Shown: positions 10,955 to 23,037 of the stretch, piece by piece | Layout of the letters: every line of letters begins with the position of its first letter | How positions within the stretch are numbered: the stretch's first letter is position 1 | Assembly (NCBI GenBank): GCA_027605045.1 | Contig: JAQFWX010000010.1 | Location: 1,430,879-1,494,878 of the forward strand | Length of the DNA: 64,000 nucleotides | Source of the DNA: Phallus indusiatus | Taxonomy: Eukaryota > Basidiomycota > Agaricomycetes > Phallales > Phallaceae | Reading direction: 5' to 3' | Notes under the pieces: generated by a model | The model's database searches: none | Told to the model about the DNA's origin: nothing | What the model saw: the letters and a program-made list of their open reading frames with translations, nothing else | Translations under genes and position numbers: made by a program

Positions 10955-11403
10955 CTGCCTCAATTACTGTACGCCTTCCTGTTGATTGCCAAATTGTAAG
11001 TAACTGACGTTGAAATCGGTGGAAAGAGGCATCGTCTCGAAGCGTGATCCAGGGGGGCTTTTACTTGAACGATGGCCGGTGGTGTAAGTTTTTGACGCTG
11101 CCACTTCAATTGCAATAGTATGCTCAAATCTCTGGTAGAGAACGTTAGTATAACCGGAACAGAAAATCAAATGTAATGCACTTGAGTCTTCTTGAATAGG
11201 AAAGGTCTGGAATGGAGAATGAGAATGAACACTGTCATTTGAACATGCACTCGTGAGCGCTACCGGGGGGCACGGAAAACCTGTATGCAATAAAATTGAA
11301 TAGAGTTAGACGTGGGAACCTCCTATATTTCATTTTGAAATAGCAGCGTTTGAAACTTTTAAGTAGAGTTGAGCGAAAACCGAAATATTCCACGTCACAG
11401 ACA
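10955..11403. other. Spacer between peptide genes 4 and 5
   Basis: No gene was recognised. A 108-codon minus-strand frame at 10964-11290 has no domain or paralogue in the other spacers and is treated as chance. Confidence 0.4.
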
Positions 11404-11589
11404 ATGACTTCAATGAAACCAACACTTTTCTTATTCGGAATTCTTCTCATTCTTGTCAAGTTCTCTAGTGCAGACGTCGCTGCACCCTACAAAGACGCTC
11501 CTTGCGATACTACAACACCCACACCCGTATCGTTCGCTAGTGCAAATAGGACACCGGTCCAGGTAGGAGGACCTGGAGTAAACAGCTGA
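11404..11589 (+). CDS. Small secreted peptide 5 (C-terminal VGGPG-N motif)
   Basis: A 61-residue single-exon frame, MTSMKPTLFLFGILLILVKF, then ADVAAPYKDAPCDTTTPTP, a Ser/Ala/Asn linker, and the C-terminus TPVQVGGPGVNS. I chose the ATG at 11404; a second one at 11413 would shorten the signal peptide by three residues and is also possible. A longer in-frame ATG at 11350 would spoil the signal peptide. It is the closest paralogue of gene 4. It is single-exon and on the same strand as all four other copies. Confidence 0.75.
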   Translation: MTSMKPTLFLFGILLILVKFSSADVAAPYKDAPCDTTTPTPVSFASANRTPVQVGGPGVNS

Positions 11590-12174
11590 TAACTTATCTA
11601 TAATTGTATGGTTTTCTTTGGTTTTGGAACAACACGAAGACTGACGGGTGTAGTACTGCATAGACCTCGTAATTTCGTATTATAATCGCCAAAGACAGAT
11701 ATAGTACTTTCTTGCTTGATGAGGTCGTTGTTCAAAACATATGCCCAAACTTCTTGATAGGAAATAATAGTATAGTCTCTGTATTGGCTTCGATTAAGAA
11801 TTGACCAAGTCTGAAAATCAATAACGCTGCAATTGTAGCAGTAAACTTGATGTACTGACTCAAAGCTCGCCTCTTTCTTCTTTTCAAGTTGCAAGAACAT
11901 TAGCCTTACTAGCTGAAATTTGACCCATCGCTGCGTTTCGCTATGTCGTGTGTCTTGCTTTAAGCATTTCAGCGTCAGCTTCATAACGTTTGCCTTCGTA
12001 TCAACATTATTGACTGGGAAGAAAGAGTCACAGAAATTTGGCAAAGGTAAATGTGTGTGAATGTCCAAGCAACCTGAAGTTCAAACTAGTTTTAAAGGTC
12101 CGAAACGGATCCGGCGGGTCCTCGCTTCGTCGCCCTTCATGACACCCCTTCAAATACACCCATGACGAACGATA
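11590..12174. other. Spacer between peptide array and REV1
   Basis: A 156-codon minus-strand frame (11598-12068) covers most of this spacer but shows no domain, low-complexity bias or splice partners that I can recognise. It is left unannotated. The REV1 promoter should lie here. Confidence 0.35.
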
Positions 12175-15100
12175 ATGAGGAGTGGACTCAATTCATCAAC
12201 GAGTTCTTCGGATCTGTTTGGAAAAGAAGATTCCGATTTTTTAGAGGCACTTAGACAGGTCCGGACGCCACCATTGCCAGAAAACCAGCAAAACCTGTCA
12301 ACGCGGTCAAATGAAACAACGGAAACTCAGGATGTTTTATCATCAACTGCCCTCCGGAACGTTTCTGAATCACAATCTTTCTCTTATCTTTTTGGAACAG
12401 ACGATCCGGAGTTTCTAGACACGCTTGCAAACATGAGTCTCCCGGGCCCATCTAGTGACAACGCCACCACAACGCACCCTAACGTCAAGCCGGAAGATCC
12501 AGCAAAGTCACCGCTACAGAGTAACAGTGTCAATTATAGTTCATTGAAACGCCCTCGTAGTCCTGAGAATGAATATATGGAGAACCACGACATTTACGGG
12601 CCATCTAAGTTTCATGGATGGGGGGAGTACATGCACCGGAAACGAGCAAAGCTCAGCCTGCAAAACCACGAGATTTTGGAAAACGGAGAGAAGAGAAGCG
12701 ACCTGTTCAAAGGATTATCTCTGCACGTGCGTTTCCCTTTTCCCTTATAATTAAGCCTTGTATATACCAACATATAATGTGCATAGGTTAATGGCAGGAC
12801 AAATCCATCTGTGCAAGAATTACGAAAACTCATAATTCAACACGGTGGCGTTTTCCATCCTTATTTGGACAGAAAGAAAATGGTGTACGTGTTATATTGA
12901 CCACATCGCTTCTACTGTTATTGATAGTTCCACAGCACGCATATCATAGCCTCTAATCTCACGCCCGCCAAAGTACTTGAATTCAAGAACATGAAGGTTG
13001 TGCGACCTGAATGGCTCCTAGAGAGCATTAGCTCGGGTGTTTTGCTACCTTGGCAAAATCTTGCTTTGAAGACATCATCACAAGCTGGAAATTCTCAGAC
13101 ATCTGTCAAGCGACCAACCATTGATAAACAGCTTGATACATCTTCCACATTCGACTTTCCCATGAACGAAATGAACGAAGAAAGGCATTTACCCGATTCA
13201 CTATCTCCACCGCGCACTGTAGACCGTTCCTTACATGGCACTGACCCAGCAACCGTCGAAGAGGCCTCTAGAATGCCATCATACGCATTCCATACCTCCA
13301 ACCGCTTTGTATCCCGCAAAATGGACGACCCCAAATGGCGCGCCGAAAATACAGCCATTGCGCCCGGTTTTATCGAGGGTTATTACAAAAACTCACGTTT
13401 ACACCATTTATCAACCTGGAAAGCCGAACTACAAGAGCTCGTCGCGAAAGCCGCCGAAACCGTCGAAAACGGTGCAAAAAACCAGGAAGGGCAGCAGGCT
13501 ATCGATGTCCTTTCTATCTCTGAGGGAACTAGCATGAGCGGTATAACTTTTCGAAAACCACCTTCAACGCGAAAAGGGAAAAATGTGGCCATTGAAGAGC
13601 AGACTATTATGCATTGCGACTTCGACTCGTTTTTTGTGGCTGCTGGCCTTATTGATCGCCCTCACTTGAAGGGAAAGCCAGTTGTTGTTTGTCATTCCCA
13701 GACTGGTCAAGGTGGAGTAGCCAGTACCAGCGAGATAGCCAGTTCAAGTTATGAAGCCAGGAAGTTTGGAATTAAAGGAGGCATGAGGTTAGAAAATTTT
13801 TCCTTTATTAAAATTAAAATTCAAGTTGAGCTTTGGTTAGTCTAGGCCAAGCACGGAGACTTTGTCCGGAAATCCAAACGATTCCGTATGAATTCGAACG
13901 GTGAATTTATGACATAGTTCTTCCTCGGATGAATTTTCACTGAGACAAATTTTAAAGATATAAGCGTCTCTCTCTCCAATTTTATATTATACTCATGTCA
14001 TACGCTGATGACATCGAAGCTGTTTCAGTGGATGAAGCGCTTATTGACGTATCGAGTACGGTCGATCAAGCTAGACGAACCTCAATGATACATCCAAACC
14101 AGCCCCAGCCAGACTTTGCCAAGGAACTAGCCGAAACGATACGGAAAAGAGTAAAAGATACCACAGGTTGCGAAAGTACGCTTTTATCCCCAAAAATTTA
14201 AGGATCAAGGTCTTAATAAAGTAAATCAGTTAGTATCGGAATTTCGCATAACGTCCTTCTAGCTCGAGTCGCAACCAGACTTGCCAAACCGGCGGGATCA
14301 CACCACATTTTACTGGAGAACAGTCTTGAAACATTAGCACCATTGGATGTAGAAGATATCAGAGGCTTTGGGTGGTCGAGTCGGAGCAAACTGAAGGCCA
14401 AATTTGATACTACGATCTTGGGCGAGTTGAGTAAACAGTCTAAAAACGCGCTGTGTGGCGTTCTGGGCAAAAAGAATGGCGAAAAGTTATGGAATGCCAT
14501 TCGAGGAATTGACGATACTAAACTCGAATCGGATCGTGTTCGGAAATCGGTGTCGTGCGAGATTAATGTGAGGGTTTGATTTGATGAAAAAAAATGTTCT
14601 CAATATCTGCATGCTCACTTTTTCATTGACAAGTACGGTATCCGGTTTTCAAACCAGGATGAGGCGGACACGTTCGTTCGGAATGTCGCTAAGGAAGTAT
14701 CTGAAAGGCTGCGCAAGATAAACAAGTACGGCCGATCCATCACTTTGAAAACAATGGTTCGCGATCCCAATGCACCGGTAGAAGCTCCAAAAGTATTAAT
14801 TTATTTATTCATATTCATATTCATATAAAGCGGCAATTAATTTTTTTCCTTTTATGGTTTGAAGTTTCTTGGGCATGGTATATGCGAGACAATCAATAAA
14901 TCATCAATTTTAGAAGGACCAGGGGGAAAGGCTACAGCAGATGAAATCGTCATTGGGGATCACTCCGTACGACTGCTGAAAGCGATGCATTTGGACCCGA
15001 AAGAACTAAGAGGAGTCGGCATTCACGTTCAGAAATTGGAAGAACCAACGGCTGCTGGTCAGACGGTTTTACAATTCAAACAAGCCGAGACACCAACGAA

Positions 15101-16241
15101 GGCTACCAGTGTATCACGCCTTAGTATGACAAAGTCGTCTTCACCCCAAGCTTTTGACTCTCCTACCACCAGAACTGACCTGGACAACGACAAACAAATT
15201 GCACACCCGTCTTGGCTTCCCTCGCTCTCGCAGTTGGATGCTACAGTCGTAGCTGCACTCCCCGATGATATTCGACGGGAGATCGAGGAAGAATATGCAA
15301 AACAGAGTCATTCAACGCACCCGGTTGCTGGACCATCTCGACTTCATCAAAATGCGAGATTATCCGAATCACCGTCACCTACAAAGTCAATACAAAGATA
15401 CCCTAGCAAAAGTCCCGCCCCGGGTGCTGGTGGACCGTCGAAGAAGCCAAAACCTGATGTCTCCCGGATAACCAAACAGTTAGCACCCAGATCTCGTCCG
15501 TCCGCGCTTTTTGTAAAAGCCATGCACCCTCTTTTCGCAAAGCGACCTGCACCGGCGGATAGCAACATTACAATAAAAAATCAAGGATTGAACGTTAATA
15601 CTCAGGAGTTGAAGTTATTCGAAGTGGATCCGGACGTGTTTAAACAGCTACCGGTGGACATCCAGCGGGAGCAATTGACGAGTTTACGTGCGGCCAATGT
15701 TGGGACTGGTATTGCGCTTCGAGCCAGTATGAGTGCCGAAGCGAAGCAGGCCCGTCTTTTGAGCAAATGGCGAAATTATAACAGTAGACGGCTCCCACGT
15801 TTAACCGTTCGTGGACGTCGACAAGAAGTTGTTGCGAAGCATGTGGAAATTCCGGTTTTGAAGAAAAGGGGAAAGGAAATCAATACTAGTAAGGCGTTGG
15901 AGGATTTGAAAGTTGATGAAAAAGACGATGTTCAGGCTGTTTTAAGCCAATGGGTAGAGAATTTTGAGGAAGACGGACCGAGAGAGAAGGATGTTAATTA
16001 TTTTGGTAAATTTTTGGTGAAATGTGTTGAGAGTGATGTTGGGAGTGAGAAGGCAATTTTGGCGTTGAAGTGGTGGAAGTTTTTATTGCAGAGTCGATGG
16101 CCTTGTGATGATCGTCAACAAGACCAGCTTCACGGGAAAACGAGCGTTGGGGAGTTGTGGTGGAAAGCGTTTTGGGACGTAAAAGCACGGATGGATGTAA
16201 TTGTAAAGAAACGGTTTGGCGGACAACTATCTTTGAAGTGA
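12175..16241 (+). CDS. REV1: REV1: Y-family translesion DNA polymerase / dCMP transferase
   Basis: Eight exons give 1217 aa: 12175-12726, 12787-12884, 12936-13787, 13841-13900, 13958-14175, 14230-14567, 14634-14792 and 14865-16241. All introns are GT-AG, 51-72 nt. Order of parts: KFHGWGEYMHRKRAKL before a BRCT domain (FKGLSLHVNGRTNPSVQELR to VVRPEWLLESISSGVLLPW); the catalytic core with MHCDFDSFFVAAGL and SVDEALIDV, carrying the metal-binding Asp and Asp-Glu; finger/little-finger segments (GISHNVLLARVATRLAKPAG; GIRFSNQDEA; FLGHGICETI); two ubiquitin-binding motifs (LPDDIRREIEEEY and LPVDIQREQLTSL); and a C-terminal helical domain for partner binding. REV1 inserts dCMP opposite lesions and scaffolds Pol zeta (established). 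All landmark residues are present, so it should be functional. Confidence 0.95.
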
Positions 16242-16299
16242 TGTATCATTATATCTTATTTCTTTTTTATCATTATTCATAATTTATACACTTGTTTAT

Positions 16300-17186
16300 T
16301 TACACTTTTTTGCCCTTTGCCAAGAATATTTCAATCTCATCGTCCCCCTTTTGCAGGGTATGAATTATAGTAAAATCTACTTCCACTAAACCTGCGCTTT
16401 GGAATGCCCCGATAGTCTGTTCTTCTGTTATTCCACCATGATGAATTACTGGACTGAGAAGAGCTGCCTCTTTTTCCCCGTGCTGATGGTCGTGTGCTTT
16501 GCAATCACTCTTCGCTCGTTCGGCATCATGGTCGTGCCGTTTATGGGAATGAAACAAATGTGAGTGGTTGCTTTTGAGTAAATCAGCGACAAGGAGATGT
16601 CCTCCCGGTTTTAGAAATGATGTGAGTAGCTTTGTTGTTGTATCTATCGAGGGGAAGTGATGATATGCTTGGGAACACTATATTTATAAAAGCGAAGGCA
16701 AAGTGACGGGAAATAGTATACTTTGTACTAATACTACTCACAATGACGATGTCGAATAACTCGTTATTCAGTATTTCCGGGGTTTGAGAGAGATCTGCAC
16801 ATATTGCGATCATTTCTATGAGAAGTGAGACGATGGTCCAGGGTCAGTATTAATAGTTGCAGAAAGGGCCTTGTGATTACCTTCGGAGGGAATGCCCTGA
16901 TCCGAGACTTTTCGGTTATACTCTTCGACAACTTTAGAACTGATGTCAATCCCAACTAATTGTTTACAAAAAGGTGCGAGTCATTGGGATATGGCACCTT
17001 GAGAACCAAGGTCAAATGATTTCTCGATATCATCATCCATTGACAGAATAGGCTCGTACCAGTCCCACACGCGTAATCCATTACACGAGTCTTTTCTTCG
17101 TCAAACGGTACAGCAGCAAGCATGGCCTTTGCAATGCCTGTTTTCAACTGTTCTCGAGATTCGATGGAGCTCTTCGAAGTGGACAT
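16300..17186 (-). pseudogene. Class I SAM-dependent methyltransferase with in-frame stop
   Basis: Four exons (17060-17186, 16881-16997, 16742-16815, 16300-16677; GT-AG introns of 62-65 nt) give a 231-codon methyltransferase. Motif I is split by the first intron (VMDYACGTG), then LVGIDIS, LFDIVICSQAYHHF and FLKPGGHLLVADLL, which are the canonical SAM-binding and post-motif blocks. A His-rich insertion (HSHKRHDHDAERAKSDCKAH) follows. With the only acceptor that keeps frame, codon 48 is TGA at 16981-16983, right after GTGAISQ. No alternative AG rescues it. The rest of the frame is intact. It is either a young pseudogene, a polymorphic allele, a sequencing error or a readthrough case. The substrate is unknown. 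Confidence 0.75.
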
Positions 17187-18397
17187 CTTTGGGGGAATAG
17201 AGATAAGATAGCGGACGAGCAACCCTGGGAGTCCAGGCACGAAACGTTTCGTGGTATCATGATCAGCGCTTTGGACACACGCTGTCGCGGACAATGCCCG
17301 TATGCCACCAAATGATATCAGTCCTCATTATTAAATATGATTGACATTGATCGCGGCATGTCCTCGATACGTTAGTCGACGCCGCATTTCAGTGAACACA
17401 GATTCATTGGCAGGGCCTCGTTATTCATACAAGACTTGACCGGATCTTTTGCCGTGATTTCAGATTTGAAGATAGTCGTCCAATGTCATAGGGAAAAAGA
17501 CAGAAAAGGACAGATTTTGATATCATTTTTAATTTGTGAGCTCGTTCTTCCAGGTTGTCCTGACAACCCCTGGGACAATTGTTGTAGCTCCCCTCAATAG
17601 CTTGAGTCGACGTCCAACTTGAACAACTTTCCATGCAGATAACTTATTCTGGACACTCAATTTTTGAGAATTACTTTTGAATGAACAAATGCTTGCATTG
17701 CAAGGCTTAATCCGGTGATGGATCCAAAAATAGTTTCACTATAGGATGTGTGTCGATGATAATTAGACAATCATATTCTGAATATAATAGTGAACTCAAG
17801 AAGACGCAACAAAAAGCACGTTAGGAAGCTGAGGACAATAATAGTCAGCAACTGAATGGACGGTATATAAATGGTCCACCATTACAAGTCAATAACGGCG
17901 GGACGCATAGCTGGCGGGGTTTGAAGTCAGCTAGGACTTGATTCGGAACCATCGCCAGTGCCAGTGCTATATAATAAACTATTCTCGTCTCTCATACCCT
18001 CTAAAACTCATCTAAATTCTCTTAACGTTTAAACGACTCTTAAGGTGCGTACTTTGTTTCCTTTTGTTTCTAAGATACAAAAAAAAACTGAGTCGTCCCC
18101 GCTCGCTGGCTTGCGCCATGCGTTTTCATAATGTTCAGGCTCAGAAACCGACCGTCTCCACGCTCTACCATCCGATTTACGTTATAACATCAATCGACAA
18201 TCGCCTTTTAATCTCCTTCTTCTCGTTTTTAACACCCTAGATTCGCTCGGTCTAAATTGTCTTGACATTCCCGTGAGTCGATTCGCATCACATCACCGCT
18301 CTCCGCCAATTCTTCTTCTTTTTCTCTCCATATCTCTCTTTCTCTCAATCTTGTCACACGGCTTCTGATAATTCAATTCACCAACCAGAAAGAAATC
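17187..18397. promoter_or_regulatory. Divergent upstream region of methyltransferase and CDC42
   Basis: No coding sequence was recognised. The last 350 bases before CDC42 are CT-rich (for example TCTTCTTTTTCTCTCC near 18310), typical of strong fungal housekeeping promoters and 5' UTRs. Confidence 0.45.
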
Positions 18398-19240
<843 letters not shown>

Positions 19241-21582
19241 GAGGATGGATAGCATTTATCCTAGTTCATTTCATATAGGATTTCTCTCTCTTTCTCTCTC
19301 ACACATCATGACGTCTTTTTCCGCATCTGGTCCCGTTCCCTTATTCTGTGTTCTCTATCTCTATCTCTTTACTTTCTTTCATGATCATTTTTTCAATCCA
19401 ATCGGAGAGTTCTTTTTTAATTATCGTGTGAGATATAGAGAATCAAGTATCTTTGGGTGCGTTTGGTGACATAACATCGAACGTTATACAAAGCTTCCCT
19501 TCCTCCATTTGACTTTGTTTCTCTTTTCACCTTGAGCTAATCCTTTGTAAACATCTTGTCTCTTCTTTTTTTTTCAAACTTATATCTATATTTTGAATTC
19601 TCACGAAAAATAAAATACAAAACGGTTATAAATCTCGGTCACAGTCAGTATGTGCGGTGTGCTGACATAGAGTGTATGTATGTACACTGGCACTGGCAGG
19701 TACGGTCTGTTGTGACATAGTCGCACTGGTCCTTGCGTCGATTCTAGAATCCATCAACTCAGTCATTCCCTAATTCTCATGTCAACCAGTCTCATCGTTT
19801 GGTATTACATATCTGTGCTTTTAGGGAAACCATCAGAGTTATGACTCGTCACTATGTGGACGGTTTGAAAGGAGGCCGTAAGGGCAGCATTGAATTACGT
19901 CAATCACCCTCTTTCCAGCTCAGTTTATGGAGACGGTCTTGATCCCTATGGATGCCTCATCCTTTGAAAAAGAACCTTATAGGTATGAGCTGAATGAACA
20001 GTATAAATCACAAAATCATTCGAGATGCAGGCTGAGGTCTTTCCAGATCCGGTGCCCTTCAGCCAATCAGAACATTAGACTTGTCTCAATTGACATGAAC
20101 GTTTCTTGGTACGTAAAACAAAGCCTACTATTTTGCAAATCCCTTGTTCCTTTCATCCTACTCTAAAGCAACCAATCACGATACTACCACAGATCTACTC
20201 AGCCAACGAGAAAACTTGTACATATAAGCAAGTCAAAAGCAAGTAAAATCGCGCGCCCCTTAAGAAGTGAAAAAAGCTGGAATCCTGTATTTGAAGCGAT
20301 GCAACAAAGTAGCGAATTTTTTGGACGGTACAGTCCGAGGTCGTACGGATACAACGGAGTATACAGTACCATTAGCACTGCCAGAGCCGATGTTCAGCGA
20401 ATTTGCTGGTCAGTGTAAATCCGCAAAGCTGGAACCGAATGATTTATCGAAGTGTAAATGCTTTTCTGGTGTTTGCGTGGTGACCAGTGACTCTCCCGGG
20501 TCATGCATCATGCATGAGTATGGGTGAGTTTTGATTCCTCCGTTCAACCGGCCGTCGGCAGCATGAACTAGTAATCCCGTCGTGCCGCGGCTGTTGGTGA
20601 GGTAAAAGATGGGTGTGAGGTGGGTGTGCTGTGCTGGTACAAGCGGGTATGCTGTGTAATGTGAATGTGTCGGAGGTGGTGTGGGTGTTGGAGTGGGATG
20701 AAGTTCGTAGGGTTGAAGTAGTAAGTCAGCATAGTGATCCTGAAAAAGCAAACACCAATTGTTGCGTACCAGGTAAATGTCGGGCTAATGAATTCCAACC
20801 AAGTTAGCGTTTCTCGATCCACGTGAACGAAAACAGCGGGCACCGGCCGCTGGCACGTTGTGCTCAAAAACCGTATTTGTTAGATATTTTCTGTGAATTT
20901 CCTTCCTCACGGTCTGACGGTTGTCCCTGTGAGTTCACTTCTTGGTTTCGACTGGGAAGACGGTGGCAAAGAGGCAAAGTGGGCGGAATGGAGAAATCCA
21001 AGGGTTATATATGCGGGTACGGAGCTTGAGCGACTTGAGTGGTTCCTCAATGATGTTGCGCCTTCTTTTAATAAATTTGACACGACCTTGTTCTATATGT
21101 ATTATTGCTTATTATTCCATATTGTAAGTGACCGTCCTAGTGCCATCGCACAGTACTACTATTTTTCCTTGAAGTTTATTGCATTACTTTTTAATTTGAT
21201 TGTCCCTTTTTATACCGACAGATATAGCTGCGATATAAATGCGTAATCCACTTCATAAAACGCATGAATAGATTTTTTTTTTGTCTTGAGTTCCAATTGA
21301 TCTCTTGTACTTTTCGACAGCTCAAATGAAGACTAAAAAATCATAATTATTGCTGAACATTCGCTCGGACTTTAATATGCCGTCAATGAACTTGAGAAAA
21401 AAATGTTCAGTATCATCGTGAAAGATATATTGTAGCTAATATAGTGGCATTTACCTGAGTACGCTAACACTCTAGTAGGTTTCTAACTTTTTCTGTCATT
21501 CCGAACGGGAATTGAGAGTTCGGATCCGAACTTTGAAACTCAGTCACGTCACGTGTCCCTATTCTTGCAAGAATTTAACAAA
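19241..21582. other. Intergenic 2.3 kb, no gene recognised
   Basis: The first part is CDC42 3' UTR (TC-rich, then AT-rich). Frames of 60-115 codons at 19927-20166, 20267-20527 and on the minus strand at 20410-20867 show no domain. The minus one is a Thr/His/Pro-rich reading of a GT-rich stretch. Nothing is supported as a gene. Confidence 0.4.
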
Positions 21583-22840
21583 ATGTCTCGAGGACCAGAT
21601 GACAGAAATCAAGAGGCGACAGTATATTTGGTATGAAAGTTTTAACAATAAAAAAGAAGGACTGAAGATTAATATTCACTTACAGGGCAACCTTGATGAG
21701 CGCGTTAGCGATGCAATCGTTTGGGAGCTAATGCTCCAAGCTGGACCAGTCGGTACGTGTTTCGAGCATTATCTTCAGTTGTCAATTAAAGTGACAGTAA
21801 CGATAACGATAAAATAGTCAATGTTCATCTCCCCAAAGATCGGGTGTCGATGTCTCACCAAGGATATGGGTTTTGCGAATTCCTAACAGAGGACGATGCA
21901 GAGTATGCATGTAAAATTATGAATCAGATCAAGCTATGGGGAAAACCCATACGTGTCAATAAGGCATGGTTGTCATCTAATATAACTCATTGTTTTTTTC
22001 TCACACATCTCGTTTTATCTAGGCTTCGTCAGATAAGAAGCAGTTGGATGTAGGGGCTAATCTATTCATTGGTAATTTGGATGAAAATGTCGACGAGCGA
22101 TTATTATATGATACATTTAGTGCATTTGGTATTATGGCCACGACCGCAAAAGTGCGTATCATTCTCTCTCGGATAACTTATTATTTTGACTGAATAAACA
22201 ACGGCAGATTGCTCGCGATCCAACTACAGGCGCATCCAAAGGTTACGGCTTCGTCTCCTACACCGATTTCGAATCTTCCGACGCAGCAGTAGACGCGATG
22301 AACAACCAATTCCTAATGAACAAAGCTATCACAGTTCAATACGCTTTCAAAAAAGACGGTAAAGGCGAACGACACGGTACATCAGCCGAACGTCTGCTCG
22401 CCACTCAAGCAAGAAAGAACAACGCTCTTCCCGTGAATCCACGCCCTGGTTTTGGTTATCAAGGTCAATTCGCAGGTGTATTGGCGCAACCACAAGGACA
22501 AGGACAACCTCCCGCTGTTGCACCGAGCCCAGGAGGTGGTGTTCCACCTGTGTCAGCACCCGGTATCATTCCACCTCAAATTCCCGGTGCTCCTGGTATG
22601 CCACCACCGCCACCACCACCGGTTCCCCAGAATATGCCAGTGTACAATGGTGCACCCGGATACATGCCCGGACCTCCACCTGCGCCTCCTGCTGGATTTG
22701 CACCTCAGCCTGGTATGATACCGGGTATGCCACCTTCAGGTATGATGCCGCCTCCACCACCACCACCGATGGGCATGATGCCACCAGGTATGGTACCTCC
22801 ACCACCGCCACCGCCCGGATTTCCTCCCATGGGTCGCTAA
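21583..22840 (+). CDS. SF3B4: SF3B4/Hsh49: U2 snRNP SF3b spliceosome subunit
   Basis: Five exons give 340 aa: 21583-21630, 21686-21752, 21818-21963, 22023-22151 and 22208-22840. Two RRMs are evident: RRM1 with [19 protein letters not shown] and YGFCEF, RRM2 with [20 protein letters not shown] and KGYGFVSY, followed by the family signature [20 protein letters not shown]. The rest is a Pro/Gly/Met-rich tail with PPPPPPP runs. It binds pre-mRNA near the branch site within SF3b (known). The third intron appears to start with GC (AAG|GCATGG) and end at CTAG|GCT; the GT choice nearby gives a stop. The start [18 protein letters not shown] fits the family. Confidence 0.95.
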
Positions 22841-23037
22841 GTCGGTGTGTGTGTAGGGAAAAAAAGACAGTGAACTTTTGTATTGTATATTTTTTAGTTC
22901 TAGTCACGTAAATAAAAAACCAAACAAACAAACAACGAGTGACTTTTACGAAACTAAGAATGTTGAGTCCGTCCTGTTATGAAGTATGCATGCGTATGTG
23001 ACAAATTATATTATTGAATCTAATAATCTTTCGCTTT

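Noticed and set aside
7359..11589. Peptide array as lipopeptide mating pheromone precursors
   Set aside because: Basidiomycete pheromones end in CAAX and lack signal peptides; these have signal peptides and end in GGPG-N, and no STE3-like receptor gene is in the window.
11598..12068. A 156-codon minus-strand frame after peptide 5
   Set aside because: No domain, no splice partner, no paralogue and no coding bias that I can see; it could be real but is not supported.
22347..22931. Minus-strand frames of 70 and 121 codons over the SF3B4 tail
   Set aside because: They are shadows of the Pro/Gly/Met-rich tail of SF3B4, which is clearly coding on the plus strand.
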